Of a stretch of DNA of 64,000 nucleotides, positions 1 to 11,994 are shown piece by piece. The position numbers and the translations under genes are program-made. The notes under the pieces were generated by a model. That model saw only the letters and a list, made by a program, of their open reading frames with translations, was not told where the DNA came from and made no database searches. Every line of letters starts with the position of its first letter. Positions within the stretch are counted from its first letter, which is position 1. This DNA is from Liolophura sinensis (taxonomy: Eukaryota; Mollusca; Polyplacophora; Chitonida; Chitonidae): contig NC_088307.1 of the NCBI RefSeq assembly GCF_032854445.1, positions 868,001-932,000 on the forward strand, given 5' to 3'.

Positions 1-111
1 TCCATCAATAAAGAGACTGTTCTGTGAGGTGCTGAATACCAGCTGAGAAAGTTAAATTCTGACTCTAGTGGTGTAATACCAGTTGTCGATTCCTAAATAC
101 TGGATCTAGAG

Positions 112-527
112 GTCGAAAAACAAGTTGTGGATGTCTAAATACCAGATCTAGAGGTCGAAAACAAGTTGTGGATGTCTAAATACCAGATCTAGAGGTCGAA
201 AAACAAGTTGTTGATGTCTAAATACCAGATCTAGAGGTCGAAAAACAAGTTGTGGATGTCTAAATACCAGATCTAGAGGTCGAAAACAAGTTGTGGATGT
301 CTAAATACCAGATCTAGAGGTCGAAAAACAAGTTGTGGATGTCTAAATACCAGATCTAGAGGTCGAAAACAAGTTGTGGATGTCTAAATACCAGATCTAG
401 AGGTCGAAAAACAAGTTGTGGATGTCTAAATACCAGATCTAGAGGTCGAAAACAAGTTGTGGATGTCTAAATACCAGATCTAGAGGTCGAAAAACAAGTT
501 GTGGATGTCTAAATACCAGGCGTTGAG
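112..527. repeat. Minisatellite, alternating 41/42-bp units
   Basis: About ten near-identical copies of a unit containing AAGTTGTGGATGTCTAAATA. Units begin (GTCG) at 112, 154, 195, 237, 279, 320, 362, 403, 445 and 486. A run of five A's versus four A's alternates almost strictly, giving 42- and 41-bp units and hence an 83-bp dimer. Diverged half-units continue on both sides (60-111 and 528-570). It ends about 30 bp before the RABEPK-like start codon, probably inside a 5'UTR intron, because TCTCTTGTAGCAG at 571-583 looks like a splice acceptor. Confidence 0.95.
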
Positions 528-604
528 GTCTAAATACCAGCTGCAGAGGTCTAAATACCACAGCTGGAGGTCTCTTGTAGCAGGGTAAGGTGTTAATATT
601 GAAA

Positions 605-3600
605 ATGGAGCTGCATCCAGTTTTAGAGACAGACACCATCCCTAACCCAGAACTGTGGTTTGTTGTCTCTGCGATGGGGGACTGCCCAAGCTTGCGGGTT
701 GGACACACATGCGCATACATAAAAGGGGATGACAAGCACTCTGGGAAAGTTTATGTTATTGGAGGAGCCAATCCGAGCGGTCCATTTAATGACACCTATG
801 TTTTAGATTTACAAACTTTATCTTGGGACTTCTTTGAGAGTCCAGGTCTTCGACCACGTTATGAACACGCTGCATTTGTTCCCAGAAGTGAACCAACGAA
901 AATTTATGTGTTCGGTGGAGCTGACCAATCGGGAAACATGAACGATGTGCAGGTGCTGGACACAACAACAAAGGTGTGGAGTTGTGTGAGCGTCCAGGGA
1001 TGTCCCCCTTCTGCCAGAACTCACCACACGTCAGCAGCTGTGGGAGACCGGCTGATCATCTATAGCGGGGGACACTGCGGGGCTGACCCTGTCGGCGACA
1101 GGAAGGTACACTGTTTTGACGCCTCCACCTGCTCCTGGGAAGTCATTCCAGTCAAGGGCGACTCTCCCAAACCACGGCATGGACACTCCATGGTTGCCGT
1201 AGGTAATAAAGTTTACCTTCACGGTGGAATGGCTGGTAGCACGTTTTATGATGACTTCCACGTCCTTGACCTTGACAAAGGGTCATGGGCGAACGTGCGA
1301 CGGAAGGGCGTGTACCCGAGTCCTAGGGCAGCACACAACATGGTCAGCTTCGACTCCAGTATCTTTGTGTTTGGAGGGATGAATCAAGATGGCGCCTTGG
1401 ATGACATGTTTAAATTCAGTACAGGTCCGCAGATTTTCACTTTTAGTAACCCTTTAATTATGCATAAGGATTTGCGGATGATTATGATGCTCTGTTCTTT
1501 TTCACCTACATGTACATGTCAGGCACTGAGAGGCAAAAGTGTAGTAATAGTTACACTAGATTTAAATCTAAGTACAAGCCTTGGTCTTACAGAACAATAT
1601 ATGGTCCAGAAAGTTGTCTTGTACTCACAAACATGTGACTACATGTGTGGTGTACATGTTCCAGATTCACCTTGTGAACAGCTGGACCATGTTTCCCAAA
1701 GTACCCAAAGCTTTAAAGGAAAAGATCTCTAAAAATCGAAGTAGGCATCACCTAATAGACCACTTAAAACTATGCATAAACATACTTTCATTTCAGATTT
1801 TTGATCTTTGTGAAAAGAGTTAAAGGCGTTCAAGCATTTGAATTCTGAGGAGGGCTTTTTAGACTGTACTATTAGAGTTTAGGAACTCTGATGTTACAGG
1901 AAGTTTTATCAACCGCAACACTGAATCTTGGAAGAACTGTTTTACCCTTGAGTAAAAGATTACTGAATGTTCTCAAAAATTCTTTCCTTCTGGTGAACAT
2001 CAGGAAGAAAAAATTATGTGACGTCAGAGTTCCTAGATACTGTCTTATGTGTAAATGCTAATTTTTAATTTTTCATCAAAGTCTGTCAGTTAAAATGAAA
2101 ATGTAAGTCACAATTTTAGCCCAGCATGCCGTCTTCAGAATCATGTGACCTGGAAAGGCATGCTCTTTGGTGGCTAATTGAAAGGAGATAACTTTTGTTC
2201 GCCGCACTAGGCAAGGCATCGTGCATGAATGAAAAAATTATCAAACACAGACATTTAGCGCATCTCCACAAGAGGCAAAAACTTACAGAAAAGTTCATGG
2301 CAGACGAGAGTTACGTGCTTAAGGCGAGTGTCACAAATGATTTTTTGCTTACCACATAGCTCTTGTGTGCAGAGGGCTTTAAGGGAAAAAACCCTACATG
2401 TACTGTACACATGTACAGATTTACAAACTGACAGTATACATGGACGTACAAGATACTCCGAAGTGGTACAAGATCTGCTGCAATTTCTCAGGGTACCCTT
2501 GAACTTTATTTGACCTTTGTCTTTGGTTTGGCCTTGTTCTCTTTGTCTGATTTTTTTTTGTTTTGTTGTCAAACCTGATTTTCTTTTGACTTTTCCTGAT
2601 TTCCCTTTTGCCTTTCCAGATTTCCCTTCGTCTTTTCCGGATTTCCCTTTGGCTTTTCAGGATTTCCCTTTAGCTTTCCCTAATTTTCCCAATTTCCCTT
2701 GGGCTTTTCCTAATTTCCCTTTGGCTTTTCAGGATTTCTCTTTGGCTTTTCCTGATTTCCTTTTGTTTTTTCCTGATTTCTCTTTGGCTTTTTTTGATGT
2801 CCCTTTGGCCTCTTCTGTTTTCTCTTTGTTTTTCCTGCTTTTCTTTTGTTTTTGCCTATTTTCCCTTTATGCTTATGTGGTTTGCCTGTGACTTTTCCTG
2901 ATTTTTCTTTGGCTCTTTTGATTTTCCTTTGTCTTTTCCTGATTTGCCTTTAGCCTATTCCCATTTTCCCTTTTGCCTAATATCCCTTTGTGCTTGTGTG
3001 GTTTCCCTTTGGGTTCTCCTGATTTCCCTTTGTATTTCCCGGATTTCCCTTTGTCTTTGCTTGATTTCTCTTTGTCTTTGCCTGATTTCCCTTTGTCTTT
3101 GTCTGATTTCCCATTGTCTTTGCTTGATTTCCCTTTGTCTTTGCCTGATTGTCTTTGCTTCATTTCCCTTTGTCTTTGCCTCATTTCCCTTTGTCTGCCT
3201 GATTTCCTGTTGTCTTTTGTGAATATGCCTTTGGCTTCTCACGATTTTCTTTTGGCTTTTTCTGATTTCCCTTTGGTTTTACTTGATTTCCCTTTGGTTT
3301 TACGTGGTTTCCATTTGGTTTTGTCTCTTCTCTTGTTGGATTACGCTGTACTTTTTTCCATGAGATTTGACTACATGTAGTTTCCTGTGGACTTTGCCTT
3401 ATTGTAACTACATGTAATTATGTATAGTTGTAGGCTTTGACAAATGGCACTGTAAGCATCTTTTCATTCCTATTTTCAGAGTCAAATATCTGGAGTAAGG
3501 TGGAGCTTCAGGGCCCGCCCCCAGCGTGTCGCCTCGACTTCAGCGTGTGTACGATAGAGCTGAAGCGCACAGTGCGAGACGATGAGGACAAGAGGTCAGC

Positions 3601-4683
3601 TGACCTTCTGGTTGCTGGAACACAGGCTCGAGACATCTTGGAAAGGGAACTGACTAAACCAGGCAGTGCTAGCTCACAGGGTAGTCGATGTGGATCAGGT
3701 AAGGAGAGATAACTGACCAAACCTCACACTGCACATACTCCTTACGGCACATGTGTCGCTTTCTTCTTTCACTTCACATCACAGCCACCACTAGCCCTTT
3801 TTTTGACATTTGGAGCATGAGCGACACACATGGGCATGTGTAGGATTGGCTTCACCACTAGTTTCCTAGTGCTGAACTATTTAATCAGCATTCATCAATC
3901 ATTAGTTCCCAGTGTTGTTTAGAATCGTGTTGTGCATACTTCTGATAGAGAGAATGAATGTGTTTAAAGTATCGTGAGAAACAAAGACGGAGAGTATATG
4001 TGTTTCTTGACATCATTTCTGCCTCATCACCGTGACTCCAATGACCTCAGCGTTGTTCAAGAGTTCTGCACAAAATTTACTAGTGGTGGCAGTGATGTAA
4101 AGCGAACATAGGGAGCGATGCACGTACTGTAAGGAGTACTCTCACCAATGCAGTCGCTGTGAGCTCAAGTCCAGCTCATGCTGGCTTCCTCTCCGGCCGT
4201 AAGATCAGGTAAGGGGATATAACTGAGCAAGCAGGCAGTACCAGCTCGCAGGACAGTCATTGTGGATTAGGTAAGGGGAGATAACTGAGCAAACTAAGCT
4301 GTGCCAGGTCACAGGGCAGTCTATGACAATGTCACTGCCTTTTATTCTCCAAAAAGTGCAGACTATTTAACCATGGAATGATTTTTTGTTTGTATTTGTT
4401 AGACAAATCTAGAGTTAGACATACATTTACATTTGTATATGATATATTTCCAGAGTCGTCCTTTGGACCATACGTTGTGAACGAGCATTCTTTGACGGAT
4501 GCCAACAACTCCAATGAATCAACAGATCAACAGGAAGTAGAGGGCGCCACCTGCGATAGCCCTCAGTCCCATGGAGCAACTGCTGGCGAGACATTGCAGA
4601 CGTACAAACTGTGTTTAATCCATGGTGGTATGGACACAGAGGGCCAGATATTTGATGACACTCTCGTCTACTTGTTGAAGTAG
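605..4683 (+). CDS. RABEPK: Kelch-repeat protein, Rab9 effector (RABEPK-like), three exons
   Basis: RABEPK binds Rab9-GTP and supports mannose-6-phosphate receptor recycling from late endosomes to the trans-Golgi; that role comes from the family. Exons: 605-1424, 3480-3698, 4454-4683, about 422 aa (human about 372). Both introns are phase 1; each split codon becomes GAG (Glu). The ORF also starts at a GTG at 590, but ATG 605 gives MELHPVLETD, matching the family's N terminus. Five kelch blades are visible in exon 1 (YVIGGAN, YVFGGADQSGN, IIYSGGH, YLHGGMAG, FVFGGMNQDGALDD), each followed by a D-x-x-x-x-W-type strand. Exon 2 holds SNIWSKVELQG. Exon 3 supplies the family's C-terminal blade, IHGGMDTEGQIFDD, before TAG. 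Family members have a low-complexity insert before this last blade, as seen here. Intron 1 donor GTCCGC is atypical. Read-through past 1424 stays open to 1732, so a retained-intron form is possible. AATAAA-like signals lie near 4898 and 5272. Confidence 0.88.
1767..2068 (-). mobile_element. Palindromic (foldback) MITE-like element, copy 1
   Basis: Lies in RABEPK intron 1. Its internal arms read TAGGAACTCTGATGT near 1880 and, inverted, ACGTCAGAGTTCCTA near 2020. Its left end (AAAGGCGTTCAAGCATTTGA) is the reverse complement of the right end of the element at 11462-11832, and most of the interior aligns in inverted orientation. It has no ORF. The right outer arm here is degraded. Confidence 0.75.
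2570..3330. repeat. Pyrimidine-rich short-unit minisatellite in RABEPK intron 1
   Basis: Irregular units of about 18-21 bp built on TGATTTCCCTTTGGCTTTTC. The + strand is almost purine-free, so open frames on both strands (for example 2517-2891 and 2873-3184) are artefacts of the repeat. Confidence 0.92.
3736..4138. mobile_element. MITE with inverted ends, TA-flanked, copy 1
   Basis: Starts TACTCCTTACGGCACATG and ends GTACTGTAAGGAGTA. Inverted arms of about 60 bp include TTCACATCACAGCCACCACTA at the left and its near complement TAGTGGTGGCAGTGATGTAA at the right. TA at both edges fits a Tc1/mariner-type target duplication. A second copy lies at 60205-60595. No transposase is present. Confidence 0.8.
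4141..4203 (+). mobile_element. Fragment of tRNA-derived SINE (internal part)
   Basis: CTCACCAATGCAGTCGCTGT through CCTCTCCGGCCGTA matches the middle of the complete SINE at 37691-37953. It lacks both the head and the tail, and abuts the MITE at 4138. Confidence 0.8.
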
Positions 4684-7384
4684 GAATGTTTTCCTTCAAC
4701 AAAACAAAGAGCTTCATTCATGTGGCATGCTGTTTAATATAGTCCGTTAATTTATTTAGAAATATTGCATTTTGAGCTCTGCTGGTCATTCTAGAGGAGA
4801 CGTTGACAAAGGTTTTAAACTGCATATAATGTTTTAGATGAAGAACAAAAGTACTCTCTTAGGTTCTTCTCTAATATGTTGTGAAAATTTAGCTGTAAAT
4901 AAATTGTCTGGTCTATCGCATATTGAGGGTGACGCTGGTGTGAAGTAAGACTAGAAGTCAATATTACGTCAAAAAGTCGTTATTCTTTAACAAAATCGTC
5001 AAAAAGCTTTCATTCTTTAAGAAATCCAGGTTGTTGGTACCTTAATGTACTGCTCTGGTACATGTAGAGGAATCTTTTCCGTGAAGCAACACTGATGGGA
5101 GCTAACAAAAATATTCCTGCATTTTAATTTCTCCTCAGTTTATTACAACTGAGATCATCTGTACATCGCTGGCGATTTGTCTCAGTGGTTGAAATTTACT
5201 GTAGTGTCGTGTTGCTAATTTTTATGGTTAACTACATCACTGTACCTAAAACCTGTCTGAAGGAAGTGAAGAAATAAATTGAATTTACTGTATTTCTTCA
5301 ACATTATCACATGTTTGCCAGGTGTTTACTTCAGCATAATCTGAAGACATTATCCTGTGTTGACTGATAAAATTACATGTTTTGTGAAGCCCTCAAACTG
5401 GCCAATCCATCCAATGTAGTTTTATCTCCAAGATAAACTTCAAAAGGTGCATAAATTGCAGTGAAAGTTGCTCTGTCACATGTGAAAAGGTTGAGCAATT
5501 TGGCTAATTACATAAAGTGCATGGCATCTAATGGTTTCACATTGCATTGTAGTACCATCTGTTGCTGACAGTCAGATTGAGCCGGCTGTAAAGTGTTCAT
5601 GATTTCTGTGAGGTATGAAGTTACAGGTCACTCACAGCCATAGATTTAGCCAGATATTTGAAATCAGGCTGTCTCATTTCCAAATATCGCCCTATTTTCA
5701 CTGTATCTCTCTCATGTTAATTTTGTCACAATAGGGCGTCTCAAAGACACCGAGACACCCCTCTGGCTAAACCTACGTGTAGACAAGGTATCACATGGCA
5801 GGTAGCTCAAAGACACCGAGACACCCCTCTGCCAAACCTATGTTCACAATGTACTTACTACTTTTTTACACTTGCATATAACACACAGATGCTAAATTTA
5901 AAAAATTCTACTGCCAATTTATTTAAGACAGAGACATGAAATTTTTACATTTGCGTACATTTGTATACATTTGTGTGCCATTAGATACATCTACTTATAC
6001 TCTAGAATAATTGATAGTTGCTCCTGGGCAGTACATCTGTACTTGTACCTTTTTTATTTCGTTCAGTGAAATAGTTAAGTCTCAAATTCTAGTATTTCTC
6101 AGTGATTTTCATTATTTTTCAGTTATTGACGAGTTTTACTCTTTCATTGTTATTTTTTTAAGTGTGAGCTTTGCCAAAGATCTCATTTGTGAGAATAAGA
6201 TATCCTGTTGATACGGATCATCAGATATTCATGAAGTGTCTGTCATGTGTGCATGGTTGTAGATAGAGTAAAATAAGAATCCTTTGTACGTATGAAACAC
6301 CTTGAGATTTGCCAAAGGATAAAAACAAGAAAACCATTGATTCTGTATATGGTATTCATTCAATATATAGGTGTAGATATTTGTTAATTGAGCTCACAAA
6401 GTGTTACTCTGAGTTGTCATTTTGTCTGGTCACATGACATGATTATGAACTACATTTGCATGAACAGTAGACTTGAACTGTGGTACATTTTATTGACTGT
6501 TGCCCCATAAATCAACATTTTGGCGATAATTTAAATTTTTCCTCAGTATTACATGTACTGCCACAAGTGAATGGCTATTTCTTTCCTCCGCGGTCTGTTT
6601 ATTAGCAAGTTATCTCAAAAATATTAGAATGTTTTCATGAAAGTTTGTGTTAATTGTACTTTTTGTGCAGGGACAGGATGAGTTTGACAATGGGAGATAA
6701 CTTGCGGTCCATGTGTCCTTGCAGGAGGTGATCTCCTCTTGAGTGGTTTCTGATAGAACTTATTTTGGTGGGTTCCATGTATTTGTTAAACCTTTTGTCT
6801 GAGTGGTTTTGTAAATGATAATCTTTGACGACCGATGTGTATAATGATACTCTAAATGTACAGTTTGGTTCAGAATACTTACATTTATGTGCTTAAACTG
6901 TCTAGCTACAAGGTTAGCATTTCAATCAAGATTCTTTTACTTTATCACCAATGGTTTTCAGATATTATTTTAAAGAGATATTAGCGCTTTACCATTCTTC
7001 GTATCATTGAAAACTTACTGCACATCATTGAAAAATTATCCTACTGCACAGACAACTTACCGTTCTGTTCCTTACCAAGTGTTCACCATTCTGCCCATTA
7101 TTGACAATTTACCATTGTGCACATTATTGACAATTTACCATGGTGCACATTTTTGCATGTCCTTTGTATGTTTGATTCTTCTGGAAGGTCTGCTATACAT
7201 GCATGTCTTTTAAATGTTAGGCTCCAAATTAATTTCGCACACACATTCATGGCCATCCTGACTTAAGAGAATGCTTTCTGCTGATTGTAACTCAATATAC
7301 ATCTATGAAGATATACAGGAATTTAAGCATTTTGTGTGTAAATTTAAACACATACAAATTTTTTTTAAGAACCATCAACCAGAG
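4684..7384. other. RABEPK 3'UTR and intergenic DNA, no gene seen
   Basis: AT-rich. It holds the likely 3'UTR and polyadenylation signals and a short direct repeat (CAAAGACACCGAGACACCCC at about 5740 and 5813). Open frames here are short and show no family features. Confidence 0.5.
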
Positions 7385-8312
7385 CTGTAACAATTTTATC
7401 AGGACATCTGACTTAACGATCTTCAGGATTGCAACAAACTGATCAGGACACTTATAACTTAACCATCTTCAAGATTGTAACAAACTGATCAGGATACTTA
7501 CAACTTAACCATCTTCAGGATCGTAACAGACTGATCAGGACACTTATGACTTAACCATCTTCAGGATTGCAACAAACTTATCAGGACACTTACGACTTAA
7601 CCATCTTCAGGATTGTAACAAACCGATCAGGACACTTATAACTTAACCATCTTCAACCGTCTTCACAATTATACAGACTCATCAGGACACTTACGACTTA
7701 ACCATCTTCAGGATTGTAACATACTGATCAGGACACTTACAACTTAACCATCTTCAAGATTGTAACAAACTGATCAAGATATTTATGACTTAACCATCTT
7801 CAGGATTGTAACAGACTGATCAGGACACTTACAACTTAACCATCTTCAGGATTGTAACAAACTGATCAAGATATTTATGACTTAACCATCTTCAGGATTG
7901 TAACAAACTGATCAAGATATTTATGACTTAACCATCTTCAGGATTGTAACAGACTGATCGGGACACCTATTACTTAACCGTCTTCAGTATTGCAACAGAC
8001 TGATCAGGACACTTATAACTTAACCCTCTTCAGGATTGTAACAAAATGATTAAGACACTTATGACTTAACCATCTTCAGGATTGTAACAGACTGATCGGG
8101 ACACTTATTACTTAACTGTCTTGAGGATTGTAACAAACTGATCAGGACACGACTTAACCATCTTCAGGATTGTAACAGACTGATCAGGACACTTATAACT
8201 TAACCATCTTCAGGATTGCAACAAACTGATCAGGACACTTACAACTTAAACATCTTCCGGATTGTAACAAACTGATTAAGACATTTATGACTTAGCCATC
8301 TTCAGGATTGCA
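7385..8312. repeat. 46-bp minisatellite
   Basis: About 20 copies of a unit containing AACCATCTTCAGGATTGTAA followed by CAAACTGATCAGGACACTTA. Variants (AAGATATTTATGACTT) occur in adjacent runs, suggesting local conversion. No unit is longer than 47 bp, and no coding frame survives. Confidence 0.95.
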
Positions 8313-9069
8313 TATGGATGAGTATATTTAGTTTCTAGGAACATTAAGCTAAGCTCTAATCAAGATTGTATTGGAATTGAAATCCAAAATGTCTTCCTAA
8401 TACTTTTGAGTCAGTTAAGGATTTCACTTTTTAGTACAGTATGTTTTCATGGTTAAACTTTTATCACCAGTCATATTTGTATATTTACATGTGGTTGTAT
8501 TTAATCTTGCATGAAATTAAACATTAATGCACATGTGTGGCCAATTATTTGACCTAAATAACTTTAGGGCCAGTGTGTTGGTTAGTTTTAAGTCTTAGTA
8601 TATTACATTGTTGCCTGTTTTGCCATAAATACTTTGTAAATAAAGCAGCAACAAATGCATGGAACTGTCGGAAGTTATTATTTCGCTGTATGTGAGATGT
8701 TGTTAGACATACAGTACAGCTCCGGCTAAAAGGCAGAACCAAGCAGCAGATTACTGCGAGCCTGGAAGTCTTCTAAATAGTGTGTAGAGAGTTTGTTGAG
8801 TGCCTGTACAGAGTTACGGGACAGTCACCTGCAGAGCCAGTGATCGGTCCACTGTGGCTGATGACACACACGTGGCTGAACATTGTTACGCCTATGCGCT
8901 GGCTGGGGAAAATCGATGAGGGAAAATTTAGTTCTTCGTTAGATTGATTTTAAAAAATTATTTGATAGAATAAATCCATACGTGAAACTGAATTAAAATA
9001 GCTGATGTGTCCTTTTTTTTTGCAAGGTGTCAATTTTTGTTAAAGAATTGATTTACGGGTGAGTCCAGT

Positions 9070-9409
9070 CTGTAAGACGGATCGGAAGCCAGAGACCACG
9101 TGATCTTAGTAACCAACGGCGTAGGTGAAGAAAACGGTCCTCCCAACGTCATTGCTTAGGAAAATGCCTATTTTTGAATCGCTATCAGCGATCTTGTATC
9201 CGTTAAATTAGTACAATTTTCAGCTTCCCAGATTGTCTGAGTATCTCTGCAGAGCTTTTGCGGTGATATTTTGTACAACTAAACCTTACTGGTTGCTTGC
9301 AAAGTGGCAAAATGTTACCTTCTCCCCAATGCTATAACATTGGGCGGCCATTTTGTTTTGGACGCGAAAAGGTGATCACTTGACCCCCAACTTCGGACCA
9401 GTCTTACAG
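9070..9409. mobile_element. Palindromic MITE-like element
   Basis: The left end CTGTAAGACGGATCGGAAG and right end CTTCGGACCAGTCTTACAG are inverted copies, with similarity continuing about 35 bp inward (ACGTGATC / GATCACTTG). It is 340 bp long with no ORF. No other copy was found in the window, and no clear target duplication is seen. Confidence 0.65.
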
Positions 9410-10919
9410 AATTAGAGATTCGTAATGTATCACCACGGCAGCTAAAACAAGCTAATTCTTCATCTCCCTTAAAAGTGGACAAATACCTCTCCTTTTTCCG
9501 TGAAAGGTTTTGCTTGTTGCGAGTGAAAACTTATCTGCCACTCGGTAATTTAACAGACATATTTGACACTTTGACGCTGACATTCCGTGCAATAACAACA
9601 ACAACGCTGTATTTCAATACGAATTTCACTTACAAACGTGGGGGAAAAATGAAAAACCCGATACACGACAAGTTAAATTTTGCATGTGTAAATGTAACTG
9701 TTTTGAGAATTTGTAGTTTGCACTAAACCTTGCTAAACACAAAGCACCCACAGAGCACATGCATGAAGGAAAAGTTTTTCTCACAGAAAAAGAAATACCG
9801 GTGGTTTTCCATTTGCTATAATACACTTTTTTGGCTTACCTTGCACCGTGTAGCCTAGGCTACCTTAAATCTGTTCTTTACTGGCTCTCTTTGACTACAA
9901 AATGCCTTCATGGAAACAATTCCATTCTGTTAATTTGTGCTTAACAATACATTCTTTGAACCAGCACCCAAGTGAAATCTGATATCAAAATGCATTTGTG
10001 AACTGAAATAAAAGTTTAAAAATGTAAGGGACGTGTATCAATAACATATGTTTACAAGTTGTTTTTTCCACTTTGGGCAGTAATGTTTTGATGTATTGGC
10101 GCTACAATATTTGTGTAAAAAAATATCATGGATGTTAGCGACAATAGCAAAGCGGATTATTGTATGCTTAATTAAAGTACTCAGAAGTTTCACACAGAGA
10201 CTTGAGAAAAGAACTCCTGCAGTCCTAGTGTCCAGCTGTGGCACTCTGCCAAGATTGAAGAACAATTGGCATGTTGTATTGGAGTAAGTAAATAATACAA
10301 GTGCCAAACTTTTTAACTGACACACACAGTAGGCTTATGGCTTTGAAATCGTCAACAATAAAAATGAATTTATCTCTTGAAAACTTCATAAACACACCAG
10401 TCAGATTAAGAAAATTCTACACTAAACATTTCGGGTAACTGGTTAAAAACACCGATAGCTGCACTGAGGCTTTTATTTCTCCGCCAACCGGAAGTAGCTT
10501 ACGGTGAAGTCTCCAGCCCGCGGGTACCCGATTATGTCCTGAACATACGTGTTTGTTTTGTGTGTGTGTTTTTTTTTTTCTTTTTTATTAGCTCTTTCGA
10601 TGTGAGGCTTACACGAACCTTATGTTAATATAAATACATGATGTTATTTTGATGTATTTTTTTATACAAACGCGACAAGTGATAAGACATGATTGAAGGC
10701 ATGGCCACACAAGATTGCTGTCTGCCTGTGTTGGGGCAATGTCATCAGCGGAAGGCGTGTGGTATTGCACATGCTTTACTCACAAGAAAGTCACCTTGGT
10801 TTGTAAAGTTTTTGTTAAAATGTGTCGAGTTTGCTATAAAATATCAGCTACACGAGCGGTAAACAATTTACTTTGTTTACCGCTCTGTGCCTGAGCTGTT
10901 CGGTCGATTTCATCCTACA
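9410..10919. other. Intergenic, no supported gene
   Basis: Contains frames of 60-95 codons on both strands (for example 10038-10325) that overlap each other and show no recognisable domain. A GTAAGT follows the + frame at 10285 but has no matching acceptor or partner exon. 8313-9069 is likewise empty. Confidence 0.4.
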
Positions 10920-11160
10920 TTGCCGTGTCCTGTTGCTGTGGTGTTCTGTTACTGCTGTGTTCTGTTGCTGTGGTGTTCTGTTACTGCCATGTTCTATTAC
11001 TGCCGTGTTCTGTTGCTGTAGTGTTCTGTTACTGCCGTGTTCTTTTACTGCCATGTTCTATTACTGCCGTGTTCTGTTGCTGTGGTGTTCTGTTACTGCC
11101 ATGTTCTATTACTGCCTTGTTCTGTAGCTACCATGTTCTGTTGCTGTTGTGTTTTGTTCC
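10920..11160. repeat. 16-bp minisatellite
   Basis: About 15 copies of units such as CCGTGTTCTGTTGCTG, TGGTGTTCTGTTACTG and CCATGTTCTATTACTG, mixed in a semi-regular 48-bp order. All three forward frames are open across it, which is an artefact. Confidence 0.92.
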
Positions 11161-11461
11161 ATCATATGTCAGATCTTTGCTGGCTTATTCGCCTAAATAT
11201 CGCTTTAGCTGCCGCCGGTTAGGCCTTCTGTATAGTACGTAAGACTTAGGCAACTGGTATAATAGACACCGGAAATAATCAGTGATCATACACTAGATTC
11301 CATCATCTGGAAATATCCGCCGGACGCCGTTCAACTGAACGTTCATTGATGTAAGATACCTTAGTGTCTAGCATGATGGTCTCCATAGTATATAGCGGAG
11401 CTCTACTTAAAGTAATAGAAAGCTAAGATATGAAGTAAGGTTCATAATACAGACAACTGAA

Positions 11462-11832
11462 AACTATGCGTAAAAATAATTTCATTTATTTTTTCACATT
11501 TTTGAAAGAGTGTTGAAAGACACTTAAATATTTGGATTCTATGGTAGGCTTTATGAGCCATACTGACGGGGTCTAGGAACTCTGACGTCGTGTCACCTTT
11601 TTAACCTGATGTTCACATCGGAAGGAATATTTTAGAACATTATTTCAGCAAACATTTACTTGTAGGTAAAAAGAGCTATTCCAACGTTCAGTCAGTGTTT
11701 AATAAACTTTCTCTGACATCAGAGTTCCTAACCTCTGATAGTATGATCCATAACACCCACTTAAGAATTCAAATGTTTGAGCGCCTTTATCTCTTCCCAC
11801 AAAAATCTAAAAAAATAAATGAAAATGGGATT
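11462..11832 (+). mobile_element. Palindromic (foldback) MITE-like element, copy 2
   Basis: The left arm ACTATGCGTAAAAATAATTTC and right arm end AAAATAAATGAAAAT bracket nested inverted arms TAGGAACTCTGACGTC / GACATCAGAGTTCCTA. The whole element aligns as the reverse complement of 1767-2068. No protein is encoded. Confidence 0.75.
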
Positions 11833-11994
11833 CAAGTTTCTGTTATTGTAGGTGCCCTTCTAAGCTTCAGCAATATTTGGTCAACGTTCACTACCAATCA
11901 GCTGCCCCAGCTGTCGTACTGCCTGCCTTTAAATTTACAGTTGAAACGCGTACATACACATGCATATTCTAAACTTGTAGTTTTATGTAACAGA

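Larger units (their letters stand above)
3650..4330 (+). repeat. Exon-2 end and splice donor copied in tandem, then interrupted
   Basis: The last ~45 bp of RABEPK exon 2 plus its donor (GATCAGGTAAGGAGAGATAA at 3694) recurs at about 4206 (GATCAGGTAAGGGGATATAA) and about 4265 (GATTAGGTAAGGGGAGATAA). The unit is about 60-64 bp and carries degraded versions of the exon's GGCAGTGCTAGCTCACAGG. A MITE and a SINE fragment separate copy 1 from copies 2 and 3. All three keep a strong GTAAGG donor. Confidence 0.8.

Noticed and set aside
2517-3380. Phe/Pro/Leu-rich and Lys/Arg/Asp-rich frames on both strands
   Set aside because: Short-unit pyrimidine-rich minisatellite in RABEPK intron 1.
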